From NCBI RefSeq assembly GCF_023634865.1, contig NZ_JAMLJN010000004.1, positions 124,001 through 188,000 of the forward strand: a stretch of DNA of 64,000 bases, written 5' to 3'. A program made the translations under genes and the position numbers. The notes under the pieces are model-generated. The model was given only the letters and a program-made list of their open reading frames with translations. It did not search any database and was not told where the DNA came from. Origin of the DNA: Flavobacterium fragile (GTDB lineage: Bacteria; Bacteroidota; Bacteroidia; Flavobacteriales; Flavobacteriaceae). The stretch's first letter is position 1. Each line of letters opens with the position of its first letter. Positions 44,372-52,422 of the stretch are shown piece after piece.

Positions 44372-44851
44372 TTAAATATCTTCTTCCATCCAAGCTTTTA
44401 ACATCCAATTGGTCTTTTCTTGCTCGCTGATAAAATCGCTCATCATAGAATTAGTTCCCTCATCATTAATTTCTGATGCTTTATTTAGAATGGATCGCTC
44501 TATTTGTAAAAGTATACTTAACGATTCTAATATCAACTCAATGGCCTCAACATCATTTGATATATCTTTACCTACTCGAAGTTTACTATTTGCAACATAA
44601 TCTGAAAAAGTGTGTAATGGTGTTCCTCCTAAAGTTAAAACACGTTCGGCAATTAAATCAATCTTTAACTGACTATCATTATACAACTCCTCAAATTTTA
44701 GATGTAAATCGAAGAAACGTTTACCTCTTATATTCCAATGCAACCCTCTCAAATTTTGATAATAAACCTGAAAATTAGAAAGCAAACCATTTAATTCTTT
44801 TATCAATTCATTAGTTTGTTCAACTGGAAAACCTAGACTATTTAACTTCAT
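44372..44851 (-). CDS. dps: Dps-family ferritin-like protein
   Basis: A 159-residue dodecameric mini-ferritin that stores iron and protects DNA from peroxide. The ferroxidase residues are visible in LRGLHWNIRG, FFDLHLKFEELYND and DLIAERVLTLGG. It has no lysine-rich DNA-binding tail. It is transcribed away from oxyR across a 95-bp region to the oxyR ATG that holds both promoters and a candidate OxyR site, so control by OxyR is likely. Confidence 0.95.
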   Translation of the reverse strand: MKLNSLGFPVEQTNELIKELNGLLSNFQVYYQNLRGLHWNIRGKRFFDLHLKFEELYNDSQLKIDLIAERVLTLGGTPLHTFSDYVANSKLRVGKDISNDVEAIELILESLSILLQIERSILNKASEINDEGTNSMMSDFISEQEKTNWMLKAWMEEDI

Positions 44852-44870
44852 AAATTTTAATTTTATATGT

Positions 44871-44878
44871 CAAATTTA
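44871..44878 (-). promoter_or_regulatory. dps promoter -7 element
   Basis: TAAATTTG on the minus strand (44878-44871), 19 bp before the dps ATG. Confidence 0.6.
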
Positions 44879-44910
44879 CAAATTTTAATACCTTTAAGCT
44901 ATAAATTTAA

Positions 44911-44935
44911 TTGATAGTTTTTATATTTGTATCAA
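44911..44935. promoter_or_regulatory. Candidate OxyR binding site overlapping the oxyR promoter
   Basis: TTGATA (44911-44916), 13 nt, TATCAA (44930-44935) form a perfect interrupted dyad of LysR type. The oxyR -7 element TATATTTG (44922-44929) lies inside it, so binding could repress oxyR while activating dps. The dyad and the overlap are seen; the binding is inferred. Confidence 0.5.
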
Positions 44936-44946
44936 ATTATCTAATA

Positions 44947-45885
44947 ATGACAATTACTCAACTTTATTACGTACTAGCAGTTGCCGAACACAAAAATTTT
45001 ACTTTAGCAGCTGAAAAATGTTTTGTTACTCAACCCACTTTAAGTATGCAAATACAAAAATTAGAAGATGAACTTGACATCTTGATTTTTGATAGAAGCA
45101 AAAAACCGATATTACTAACTGAGGTTGGAGAAAAAATTGTAAATCAAGCAAAAAATATAGTAAATGAAGCTGGACGTATAAAAGATATTGTAGATCAACA
45201 GAAAGGCTACATTGGTGGAGAATTTAAAGTGGGTATCATACCGACAATAATGCCTACTTTATTGCCGATGTTTTTAAATAATTTTATCAAAAAATATCCT
45301 AAAGTTAATCTCATTATTGAAGAACAAACTACTGAAGAAATAATAAAGAAATTAAAGAATGGTCATTTGGATTGTGCGATTGCAGCAACCCCACTTGAAG
45401 AGGATAATTTAAAAGAAATTGTTCTTTACTACGAGCCTTTTGTAGCCTATGTTCCTTCCAATCATGCATCTATTGACAAAAAAGAAATCGAAATTTCAGA
45501 TTTAGATTTAGACAAAATACTGCTACTTCAAGATGGTCATTGCTTCAGAAATGGAATATTAAATTTATGTAAAAACAATAAATTCATTGCAGATAGTCAT
45601 TTTCAACTTGAAAGTGGAAGCTTTGAAACATTAATTAAATTGGCCGACGAAGGATTGGGTACTACATTACTTCCCTATTTACATACTTTAGACATGAACG
45701 ATAAAAGTAAAACTAAATTAAAATCATTTAAAGATCCAAAGCCAGCTAGAGAAGTTAGTTTAATTTATCCAAAAAACGAATTAAAAATTCATATCATAAA
45801 TGCGCTTCGTGATACCATATCTGGAGTTGTTCGAGGAGCTATAGCTTTCAGTGATGTAGAAATTATAAGTCCAAAATCTAAATAA
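44947..45885 (+). CDS. oxyR: Hydrogen peroxide-sensing regulator OxyR
   Basis: A LysR-family regulator of 312 residues. The N-terminal HTH is in LAAEKCFVTQPTLSMQIQKLE. The redox cysteines in DGHCFRNGILNLCKN fall at C199 and C208 when counted from the ATG at 44947, the same numbers as in E. coli OxyR. The TTG start at 44911 is rejected because the -7 element TATATTTG (44922-44929) lies downstream of it. Hydrogen peroxide should form the C199-C208 disulfide and activate target genes such as the divergent dps. Confidence 0.95.
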   Translation: MTITQLYYVLAVAEHKNFTLAAEKCFVTQPTLSMQIQKLEDELDILIFDRSKKPILLTEVGEKIVNQAKNIVNEAGRIKDIVDQQKGYIGGEFKVGIIPTIMPTLLPMFLNNFIKKYPKVNLIIEEQTTEEIIKKLKNGHLDCAIAATPLEEDNLKEIVLYYEPFVAYVPSNHASIDKKEIEISDLDLDKILLLQDGHCFRNGILNLCKNNKFIADSHFQLESGSFETLIKLADEGLGTTLLPYLHTLDMNDKSKTKLKSFKDPKPAREVSLIYPKNELKIHIINALRDTISGVVRGAIAFSDVEIISPKSK

Positions 45886-45888
45886 AAA

Positions 45889-45914
45889 AAGTCCCGATAA
45901 TAATATCGGGACTT
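45889..45914. terminator. Bidirectional terminator after oxyR
   Basis: Stem AAGTCCCGATA (45889-45899) and TATCGGGACTT (45904-45914) with a 4-nt loop, preceded by an A-run. Confidence 0.85.
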
Positions 45915-45919
45915 GTATT

Positions 45920-46114
45920 TTAATTAATGTAGATTAAACATTGTCTTAATTCAGGCTTTTCTTTTGTAAACTGTAAAAGCCATTCTCTTAATTGATCTAT
46001 TTCATAAGGCAATAAAGTTCTAACGGCTTTCTCTAATTCTTTACAAAATAATTTGGGGTCAAAACTAACACGTTCCAAAATTGACTTGGTGTAAGAAAAC
46101 ATTGGTCTGGGCAT
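45920..46114 (-). CDS. Conserved small protein of 64 residues
   Basis: A small cytoplasmic, probably helical protein: FSYTKSILERVSFDP, then FCKELEKAVRTLLPYEIDQL and REWLLQF, ending LRQCLIYIN. I recognise it as conserved in Flavobacteriia. The true start may be the fifth codon (MFSYTK). The function is unknown. It is convergent with oxyR across a terminator. Confidence 0.75.
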   Translation of the reverse strand: MPRPMFSYTKSILERVSFDPKLFCKELEKAVRTLLPYEIDQLREWLLQFTKEKPELRQCLIYIN

Positions 46115-46245
46115 AACTCTTTTAGTTAAATGATTAGACTTGTGGGTAAGAACATATTGTAAAATTAATCAAAAATGGCATTAAAAAAAATTAATTGCAT
46201 AAAAAAAATGCTAAAATTTTACTAAAATATTATTTTCCAGAAGGA

Positions 46246-46911
46246 TTATATACTCTTTGTTCCTCGTAACATTTCTCTTTTACCTGGAGCTCCAGGTAAT
46301 TTTTCAACTGAAAATCCGGCACTTAACATCGCTTTTTTAATAGGTGTACGACAAGCATAGGTAACCAATACACCATTAGGTAAAAGCGCTTTATACATTT
46401 TCTTAAATATAGTTTCACTCCATAATTCTGGCTGTAGTTGAAAACCAAATGCGTCAAAATAAATCAAATCAAATTTTTCTTTATCACCTATATCTTGAAA
46501 AAACTGTTTTCTCTTGGTAAGTGTAAAATCTTTAGCAATATTTTGTTCGATTTCCCATTCACTAGAATGCATAATTCCAAAAATGTTTTGATATTCAAAA
46601 ACTCCTAATTCAGAAACATAATTTAATTGCTCTATCTCTTCAATAGATACCGGATACGCCTCTACTCCTACATAGTTTACTGTTTTTTTATTCCATGTTT
46701 CCAAAAAAGTTATAAAAGCATTCAATCCCGTTCCAAAACCTATTTCTAAAATCGAAATTGATTTGTGATTTTGAAATAAATCCAGTCCATTTTTAATGAA
46801 AACATGTTTTGCCTCTTGTATGGCTCCATGAGTAGAATGATAATTCTCATCCCAATCTGGAATTCGAATTGTGGTTGAACCATCATTAGTAACTATAATC
46901 TCTCTTTTCAT
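46246..46911 (-). CDS. mnmD: tRNA 5-methylaminomethyl-2-thiouridine methyltransferase (MnmD)
   Basis: The MnmD half of MnmC, which methylates nm5s2U at the wobble position of tRNA using SAM. The 221 residues show the family start DENYHSTHGAIQEAKHVFI, the SAM motif LEIGFGTGLNAF, YVGVEAYP, FDLIYFDAFGFQLQPELWS and ACRTPIKKAMLSAGF. The FAD-dependent MnmC oxidase domain is absent, as in many bacteria with a stand-alone MnmD. A terminator lies just upstream. Confidence 0.93.
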   Translation of the reverse strand: MKREIIVTNDGSTTIRIPDWDENYHSTHGAIQEAKHVFIKNGLDLFQNHKSISILEIGFGTGLNAFITFLETWNKKTVNYVGVEAYPVSIEEIEQLNYVSELGVFEYQNIFGIMHSSEWEIEQNIAKDFTLTKRKQFFQDIGDKEKFDLIYFDAFGFQLQPELWSETIFKKMYKALLPNGVLVTYACRTPIKKAMLSAGFSVEKLPGAPGKREMLRGTKSI

Positions 46912-46913
46912 AT

Positions 46914-46942
46914 CATAAAAAAAAGGGTTTTAATAAACCCTT
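46914..46942 (-). terminator. Terminator of the cytochrome-like operon
   Basis: Stem AAGGGTTT (46923-46930), loop TAAT, AAACCCTT (46935-46942); the minus strand then runs through eight T. Confidence 0.85.
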
Positions 46943-46949
46943 CCTATAT

Positions 46950-47414
46950 TTATTTAATGTATAATTTTTTTATCCTAGGTATTGGTCCACTACATTTCAC
47001 TTGATGACATTGTATACAGGCATCCACACCCTTATTAAAATGTTCCTTAACGTTTTTAGGATCTTTATAAATCATTTCCTGTGCTTGAATAAATTTTTGA
47101 GCTTGCTCATCAAAAAAAGCATCTTTATCATGCTCGTCTGTCATAACAGCTTTGTGAATCTTGACGAAATGCTGAGGGAACTTACCAACAGTATCACCAT
47201 TTATAATTCTGTCTTTTAAACGTTGATTATCTACATACATTTGCTCCATTAAAGCTGCCATTTCTGACATTTCGTACATTTCAAATTCTTCATTTTCAGA
47301 AGAATCAACAGATTCCTCCACAAGATTTTCATTCGTGTTTTCTATTTGTTTATCTTTCTGACAAGATTGAAATCCAAGAATAACAAGTAAAAAAGCTACT
47401 TTAATTAATTTCAT
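46950..47414 (-). CDS. Class II (c'-like) cytochrome lipoprotein
   Basis: A 154-residue lipoprotein with lipobox LGFQSC (C18) and an acidic linker. The body looks like a helical bundle. A single heme-binding motif CIQCH (C133, C136, H137) sits near the C-terminus, the arrangement of class II cytochromes c such as cytochrome c'. A third cysteine follows in QVKCSGP. Periplasmic electron transfer or gas binding is possible. It is 3 bp downstream of the DUF4920 gene. Confidence 0.78.
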   Translation of the reverse strand: MKLIKVAFLLVILGFQSCQKDKQIENTNENLVEESVDSSENEEFEMYEMSEMAALMEQMYVDNQRLKDRIINGDTVGKFPQHFVKIHKAVMTDEHDKDAFFDEQAQKFIQAQEMIYKDPKNVKEHFNKGVDACIQCHQVKCSGPIPRIKKLYIK

Positions 47415-47417
47415 AAA

Positions 47418-47918
47418 TTACTTTTTAATGTAAACACCAGTAGCTGTAAAAGAATAAGTTACTTCTGGTTTTTTAATTTTTGCAATTTCTTCTTTTGATT
47501 TTCCACCATCTTTAGCATAATGCTTTAATTCATCAACAGTTACGATATCAACAAAAGCATATCCGTTAACAATAACTTCATTACCGTCAGCATTTAAAGG
47601 AACGAAAAAACCGTAATCTTTAAATTTAACAAATGATGACTCACCTTTTCCTAAATCTAATTTCATCCAACATCCTTTTTTCTTGCAAACTGAATTAATA
47701 GTAGTCTTAAATTGAACCGGAATAGAATCTCCTTTTTTCAAATTTTTATATTTTTTCAACATAGCATCTTTTGAAAGAACTTTGTTAGGAGTAAATTTCT
47801 CTCCAAATGACGCATATCCAGGAAGATTATTAACCGTTGATTTATTAGGTTTTTGGGCTTCAACTTGAAAAGTTAATAAAATAGCTAAAATAGCTAAAAT
47901 GAATTTAATTTTTTTCAT
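47418..47918 (-). CDS. DUF4920-family secreted protein
   Basis: A 166-residue exported protein with a signal peptide ending TFQVEAQ. It carries the DUF4920 layout: SVCKKKGCWMKLDLGKGE, VKFKDYGFFVPLNADG and VTYSFTATGVYI. The CxxxxGCWM motif is a likely metal- or redox-active site. The function is unknown. It is co-transcribed with the c-type cytochrome lipoprotein, which suggests a shared envelope electron transfer or copper-related role (inferred). Confidence 0.85.
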   Translation of the reverse strand: MKKIKFILAILAILLTFQVEAQKPNKSTVNNLPGYASFGEKFTPNKVLSKDAMLKKYKNLKKGDSIPVQFKTTINSVCKKKGCWMKLDLGKGESSFVKFKDYGFFVPLNADGNEVIVNGYAFVDIVTVDELKHYAKDGGKSKEEIAKIKKPEVTYSFTATGVYIKK

Positions 47919-48098
47919 GATTATAAAGATTACGCAACAAAAATAACCATTTTTTTAATTTTCTACCATAACTACATGTTTTTAAAATGATGTATTATCA
48001 AAATTAAATATAATTTCGAAGAAAAATATTCATCACAACTAATTGGTGACCTGATAATATTTTTTCTACTAACCCAAATAAAAACTTCTTTTTTTTAG

Positions 48099-48106
48099 TA
48101 AATTTG
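48099..48106 (+). promoter_or_regulatory. ilvE promoter -7 element
   Basis: TAAATTTG, 73 bp before the ilvE ATG, leaving an AT-rich leader of about 65 nt with no attenuator structure that I can see. Confidence 0.5.
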
Positions 48107-48179
48107 CAACCAAAATGTATGATTCATCTCTTTTTTTATAGAATATACAAAAATTAAACAACATAACTGTTTGAACCTA

Positions 48180-49247
48180 ATGGAATTAAAAACTTTAAAC
48201 GATATCGAAATTATTTCGGTTCCTGAATCAAAAATTAATCAAATCGATTTTGAAAACTTAACTTTTGGAAATGTATTTACTGACCACATGTTAGTTTGTG
48301 ATTATACAGATGGAAAGTGGCAAAAGCCTGTTATTGAACCTTATGCGCCTTTTATGATTGATCCGTCTTCTAAAGTTTTTCATTACGGTCAAGCTATATT
48401 TGAAGGAATGAAAGCATATAAAGATCAAAACGATGATGTTTGGTTATTTAGACCTGATGAAAACTTTCATCGTTTCAATAAAAGTGCAACAAGAATGGCA
48501 ATGCCGGAAGTTCCTGAAGATGTATTTTTAGGAGGCTTACACCGTTTATTAGAAATCGAAAAAGAATGGGTAAAAAAAGGAAAAGGGAATAGCTTATACA
48601 TACGTCCTTTCATGATAGCTACTGGTCATGGGGTAATTGCCGCTCCTTCTCAAGAATATAGATTCATGATCATTTTGTCGCCTGCAAGAGCTTACTATTC
48701 AGGTGAAGTAAAAGTTATTATTGCAGATTATTACAGTAGAGCCGCAAACGGTGGAATTGGTGCTGCCAAAGCTGCTGGAAACTATTCTGCTCAGTTCTAT
48801 CCAACAAAATTAGCTAACGATCAAGGTTTCCAACAAATTATTTGGACTGACGACGCTACACATACCAAGCTAGAGGAAGCTGGAACTATGAACGTTTTCT
48901 TCAGAATTGATGATACTTTATACACGGCTCCTACAAGTGAAAGAATTTTAGATGGTGTAACTCGTAAAAGTGTTATCGAATTAGCAAAAAGAGAAAATAT
49001 TAGAGTTGAAGTTAGACCAATTTTAGTGGATGAAATTGTAGAAGCTGCTAAAAACGGCACTCTAAAAGAAATTTTTGGAGCAGGAACTGCTGCTGTAATT
49101 AATCCAATTGTCGGATTTTCATTCCAAGACCACTATTACGAATTACCTAAATTAGAAAATTCAATGGCGCTTGAAATCAAAGAAAAATTAACTAATATTC
49201 AATATAAATTAGCAGAAGACACTTTCGGGTGGACTGTTAAAATATAA
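48180..49247 (+). CDS. ilvE: Branched-chain amino acid aminotransferase
   Basis: PLP enzyme for the last step of leucine, isoleucine and valine synthesis and the first of their breakdown. From the ATG at 48180 it has 355 residues, as in the long (fold IV, class II) BCAT group. The PLP lysine is K197 in GIGAAKAAGNY. Other marks are HYGQAIFEGMKAY and LEEAGTMNVFF. The TTG at 48171 is only 9 bp upstream and unlikely to be used. A strong terminator follows. Confidence 0.95.
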   Translation: MELKTLNDIEIISVPESKINQIDFENLTFGNVFTDHMLVCDYTDGKWQKPVIEPYAPFMIDPSSKVFHYGQAIFEGMKAYKDQNDDVWLFRPDENFHRFNKSATRMAMPEVPEDVFLGGLHRLLEIEKEWVKKGKGNSLYIRPFMIATGHGVIAAPSQEYRFMIILSPARAYYSGEVKVIIADYYSRAANGGIGAAKAAGNYSAQFYPTKLANDQGFQQIIWTDDATHTKLEEAGTMNVFFRIDDTLYTAPTSERILDGVTRKSVIELAKRENIRVEVRPILVDEIVEAAKNGTLKEIFGAGTAAVINPIVGFSFQDHYYELPKLENSMALEIKEKLTNIQYKLAEDTFGWTVKI

Positions 49248-49264
49248 GAAGTTAGAAATATTTA

Positions 49265-49299
49265 AAAAAGGCGATTTCAAAATTGAAATCGCCTTTTTT
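49265..49299. terminator. Bidirectional terminator after ilvE
   Basis: Stem AAAAAGGCGATTTCAA (49265-49280) and TTGAAATCGCCTTTTT (49283-49298) with T-runs on both sides. Confidence 0.93.
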
Positions 49300-49683
49300 T
49301 TATTTTAAAATATCCAAAAAATTAGGCTTGAAGTAATTGGGACCTTTCATAACTTTTCCGTCTTCACGGTAAATAGGTTTACCATCTTCGCCCAATTTAC
49401 TCATATTAGAACGTTGAATTTCATCAAAAACTTCTTCAATTTTATGTTGTAAGCCGTGTTCTAAAATTGTTCCACATAAAATATACAACATATCACCTAA
49501 AGCATCGGCTACTTCAACAATATCATTATTTTGAACTGCTTCTAAATATTCCTCATTTTCCTCTTTCATTAAATTGAAACGAAGTTCGTTTTTTAAAGCT
49601 CCTAAATCGGCTATTATTTCTTCACTCACCCCTAAACCATAGGTTTCGTGAAATAACTTTACTGCTTTTAATTGTTTTTGCAT
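49300..49683 (-). CDS. MazG-like nucleoside triphosphate pyrophosphohydrolase
   Basis: A 127-residue all-alpha NTP pyrophosphatase like DR2231. The metal-binding pattern EENEEYLEA then EVADALGDMLYIL matches the EExxE...ExxD motif. It should remove non-canonical or excess NTPs or dNTPs. I start at the ATG at 49683 (MQKQLKAVK) rather than the TTG at 49704. It is divergent from a short membrane protein gene. Confidence 0.87.
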   Translation of the reverse strand: MQKQLKAVKLFHETYGLGVSEEIIADLGALKNELRFNLMKEENEEYLEAVQNNDIVEVADALGDMLYILCGTILEHGLQHKIEEVFDEIQRSNMSKLGEDGKPIYREDGKVMKGPNYFKPNFLDILK

Positions 49684-49736
49684 AATTAGATGTGTAATTT
49701 TCAATAAAAATAGAAAAAATGATATTATATAATTCT

Positions 49737-49744
49737 TACTTTTG
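49737..49744 (+). promoter_or_regulatory. Promoter -7 element of the small membrane protein gene
   Basis: TACTTTTG, 14 bp before the ATG at 49759. Its last base overlaps the GTG codon at 49744, so that GTG cannot be the start. Confidence 0.6.
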
Positions 49745-49758
49745 TGAAAATTTTCAAT

Positions 49759-49947
49759 ATGTTTTCAACAGGCCAAATGTACTTTGCTATTTTCTTTGTT
49801 ATAACATTTATAACAACAATGATAATTGTATATCGAAAAGATTTAAAACAAATGAAACCGTTCTATAAAGGAACATATTGGGTATTTTTAGGTTTTTTAG
49901 GCTTCATTGGCTTACTATTTTTGATAAAAGTTTTGATGAAAGATTAA
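49759..49947 (+). CDS. Small two-helix membrane protein
   Basis: A 62-residue protein with two hydrophobic helices: FAIFFVITFITTMIIVY and VFLGFLGFIGLLFLIKVL. They are separated by a basic loop YRKDLKQMKPFYKGTYW. The start at ATG 49759 is set by the promoter. Similar short membrane proteins seem common in Flavobacteriia. The function is unknown. Confidence 0.75.
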   Translation: MFSTGQMYFAIFFVITFITTMIIVYRKDLKQMKPFYKGTYWVFLGFLGFIGLLFLIKVLMKD

Positions 49948-49953
49948 ATTACT

Positions 49954-49961
49954 TACTTTTG
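49954..49961 (+). promoter_or_regulatory. Promoter -7 element of the SRPBCC-GyrI gene
   Basis: TACTTTTG, 20 bp before the ATG at 49982. Confidence 0.55.
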
Positions 49962-49981
49962 AAAAAACACAACGCCCTAAA

Positions 49982-50998
49982 ATGAGAATTTTAAAATACA
50001 TATTACTTCTTTTACTTCTTTTTAGTGTAGCCTTTATGGTCTTTGTTGCTACTCAAAAAGGAGATTATAAAATCACACGTTCAAAAGAAATTAAAGTTTC
50101 CAAGGATATTGTTTTTTCCTTTGTTTCAGATTCTACCTCGTTCCAAGATTGGTCGCCATGGAAATCTAACGCAACTCTGAAAAATTTAACATTAACCTCT
50201 AATGACAGTTTATCGCAACTTATAAATATTTCAGGGATTGCAAATAAATCTTCAATGCGTTTTCAAAAAACTAAAGATGGAGTCTTGGTTACTTGGGAAA
50301 TAAAAGGGAGTTTAAATTTTAAACTTAAATTCTTAAGCGTAGTACAAGGAGGGGTTGGAAGCGTTTTAGGTAAAGAATTAAATAATGGCCTTCAAAATAT
50401 TGATAACTACTTGATTAAAGAGCTTACATCATATGAAATAAAAGTAAATGGTGCTGTAACAAAACACATGACCAATTATATCCAGCAAATAGATACTTGT
50501 AACACGGAAGACTTTCATAAAGTTTCTAAAAAAATGTTGCAAAACATGATGCAATTTGTAAAAAAGAATGAAATTGTCATTTTAGGATTACCATTTATAA
50601 CATACGAAAACATAAATCTTAATAAAAAAGAAATTGTTTTTGCTATGTGTGTTCCTGTAGAAGAGGAAATTTTAACCACTCCTGGAAGTGAGATTTCTGG
50701 TGGACATTTTGATGAATTCTTAGCCGTTAAAACAACTTTAGTAGGTGATTATTCACATCGTAAAGAGGCTTGGAGTAAAGCACGTGCATTTGCTAAAAAA
50801 AATAAACTAAAAGAAGAACCTTCATTAGGAAAATTCATCGAAATCTATAAAGTTAGCTTACCGAATGAGCGTAAACCATCTAAGTGGGTCACAGAACTTT
50901 ATCTTCCTGTAAGGAGAATAGAATACGCTCCCAAATCAAAAACAGACACATCAAATGAAGTTACATCAACTTCTACTGAAGTAACTTCAAAACAATAA
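49982..50998 (+). CDS. Membrane-anchored SRPBCC and GyrI-like two-domain protein
   Basis: A 338-residue protein. An N-terminal membrane helix (about residues 5-24) is followed by a polyketide cyclase/SRPBCC domain (about 30-145, VFSFVSDSTSFQDWSPW). A GyrI-like effector-binding domain follows (about 160-315, with ISGGHFDEFLAVKTTLVGDYSH and WVTELYLPV). Both are hydrophobic ligand-binding folds. There is no DNA-binding domain, so it is not a regulator like BmrR. The Thr/Ser-rich tail is disordered. The ligand is unknown. Confidence 0.85.
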   Translation: MRILKYILLLLLLFSVAFMVFVATQKGDYKITRSKEIKVSKDIVFSFVSDSTSFQDWSPWKSNATLKNLTLTSNDSLSQLINISGIANKSSMRFQKTKDGVLVTWEIKGSLNFKLKFLSVVQGGVGSVLGKELNNGLQNIDNYLIKELTSYEIKVNGAVTKHMTNYIQQIDTCNTEDFHKVSKKMLQNMMQFVKKNEIVILGLPFITYENINLNKKEIVFAMCVPVEEEILTTPGSEISGGHFDEFLAVKTTLVGDYSHRKEAWSKARAFAKKNKLKEEPSLGKFIEIYKVSLPNERKPSKWVTELYLPVRRIEYAPKSKTDTSNEVTSTSTEVTSKQ

Positions 50999-51006
50999 AA
51001 CAAAAA

Positions 51007-51036
51007 AATCCCGATTTTCATCGGGATTCTTTTTTA
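51007..51036. terminator. Bidirectional terminator
   Basis: Stem AATCCCGAT (51007-51015) and ATCGGGATT (51020-51028), then CTTTTTT; the other side has an A-run. Confidence 0.88.
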
Positions 51037-51756
51037 TTTATTTTTTCCTATTAAATGCTTAACAACTGTTTCTGCAGCATGCAAACCAAATAAAGCGGGC
51101 ATCCAACTATTCGTTCCATAAAACGACTTTTTAAAATTAGAACCATCTGTCATTTTTACACTATCATAATCGGGTCTTTCAAAAGAATAAACCACTTTAA
51201 CCCCGCTAGAAATTCCTTCCATCTTTAAGCGCTTTCTTACTTGCTTTGCCAACGGACAATAATCGGTTTTGCTGATGTCTTTTACACGCACTTTTTCGGC
51301 TTCAAACTTACCTCCTGCTCCCATATTACTTATTACTTTGACTTTTTTGCGTTTACAAGCCACAATCAAATTGATTTTTGGTGTTAAGCTATCGATACAA
51401 TCTAAAACATAATCAAAATCTGGTGTTACCAATTCAAAAGCGCGTTCTGGTGATAAAAACTCTTCAATACGAGTTAATCTTAAATCGGGATTAATATCCA
51501 TCAATCGATCCCCTACAATTTTTACTTTTGGTTGCCCAACTGTACTATGCAAAGCAGGCAATTGACGATTAATATTGGTAATATCCACAACATCTCCATC
51601 TACAATTGTCATTTTCCCTACACCAGCACGAGCTAAAAATTCAGCAGCAAAACTCCCTACTCCACCTAATCCAACTACCAAAACATTGGCGTTTTCTAAT
51701 CGTTGAATACCTTCTTCTTTAAATAATAACACTGCTCTTTCTTTCCACTTAGCCAT
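51034..51756 (-). CDS. tcdA: tRNA threonylcarbamoyladenosine dehydratase
   Basis: E1-like enzyme that cyclises t6A37 in tRNA to ct6A using ATP. The 240 residues include the nucleotide-binding GLGGVGSFAAEFLARAG, the NRQLPAL block and SNMGAGGKFE. The end MPALFGLHAAETVVKHLIG matches TcdA. It is the last gene of a three-gene set with a TatD-like hydrolase (12 bp upstream) and a DUF1684 protein. Confidence 0.94.
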   Translation of the reverse strand: MAKWKERAVLLFKEEGIQRLENANVLVVGLGGVGSFAAEFLARAGVGKMTIVDGDVVDITNINRQLPALHSTVGQPKVKIVGDRLMDINPDLRLTRIEEFLSPERAFELVTPDFDYVLDCIDSLTPKINLIVACKRKKVKVISNMGAGGKFEAEKVRVKDISKTDYCPLAKQVRKRLKMEGISSGVKVVYSFERPDYDSVKMTDGSNFKKSFYGTNSWMPALFGLHAAETVVKHLIGKNK

Positions 51757-51768
51757 TTTTTTTATTTA

Positions 51769-52422
51769 TTATTTGTAGTTAAAAATTGTTGAGAAATTAT
51801 TAAAAACAATTGATTTCATTTCTTCTAAAGAAATTTCTTTTATTGAAGCCGCTTTGTCATACACTTGATAAATGGATTCTTCAATCGTATCCGTTTCTAA
51901 TAAAATTTGATTTTTGGGTGCAAAAGTAAACACTTTTTCTAAATCTGGATTACGAAGTAAGTATTTTCCAAACGAAAGATAAAATCCATTTTTCAGTAGT
52001 GTTTGCGCAACTTGTTCATTTTTTGAAAATCCGTGAATAATCATCGGGTTCTCAATTTTCATTTCTTTCTTGATAGCAATCACCTCGTCATAAGCCGCAA
52101 CACAATGTAAAATAATTGGTTTATTAGTCTGCTTTACGATTTCCAATTGTTTCTTAAAAACTGAAATTTGTAAGTCTAATGGAATTTCAATTCGTTTATC
52201 TAATCCGCATTCTCCTAATGCTAAACATTCATCTAATTGAAGTTTTTGTTTAATAATTTTCAAATCAGCTTCCAAACGATTTTTATCGATATACCAAGGA
52301 TGAATCCCAATAGAATAGTTTGGAATTGAAGTATCAAATTCCCACGGATATTGATTAACGATTTCCATCACGTCTGGAAGATTTGAAAATTTGTGCGTGT
52401 GTAGGTTAATGAATTTAGTCAT
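51769..52422 (-). CDS. TatD-family hydrolase
   Basis: Metal-dependent hydrolase of 217 residues, shorter than E. coli TatD (about 260). Metal ligands are visible in NLHTHKF, GECGLD, ILHCVAAYDE, IIHGFS and LLETDTIEE. TatD proteins act as 3'-5' DNA exonucleases or D-aminoacyl-tRNA deacylase-like enzymes. Its start overlaps the end of the DUF1684 gene by 8 bp, and it precedes tcdA. Confidence 0.88.
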   Translation of the reverse strand: MTKFINLHTHKFSNLPDVMEIVNQYPWEFDTSIPNYSIGIHPWYIDKNRLEADLKIIKQKLQLDECLALGECGLDKRIEIPLDLQISVFKKQLEIVKQTNKPIILHCVAAYDEVIAIKKEMKIENPMIIHGFSKNEQVAQTLLKNGFYLSFGKYLLRNPDLEKVFTFAPKNQILLETDTIEESIYQVYDKAASIKEISLEEMKSIVFNNFSTIFNYK

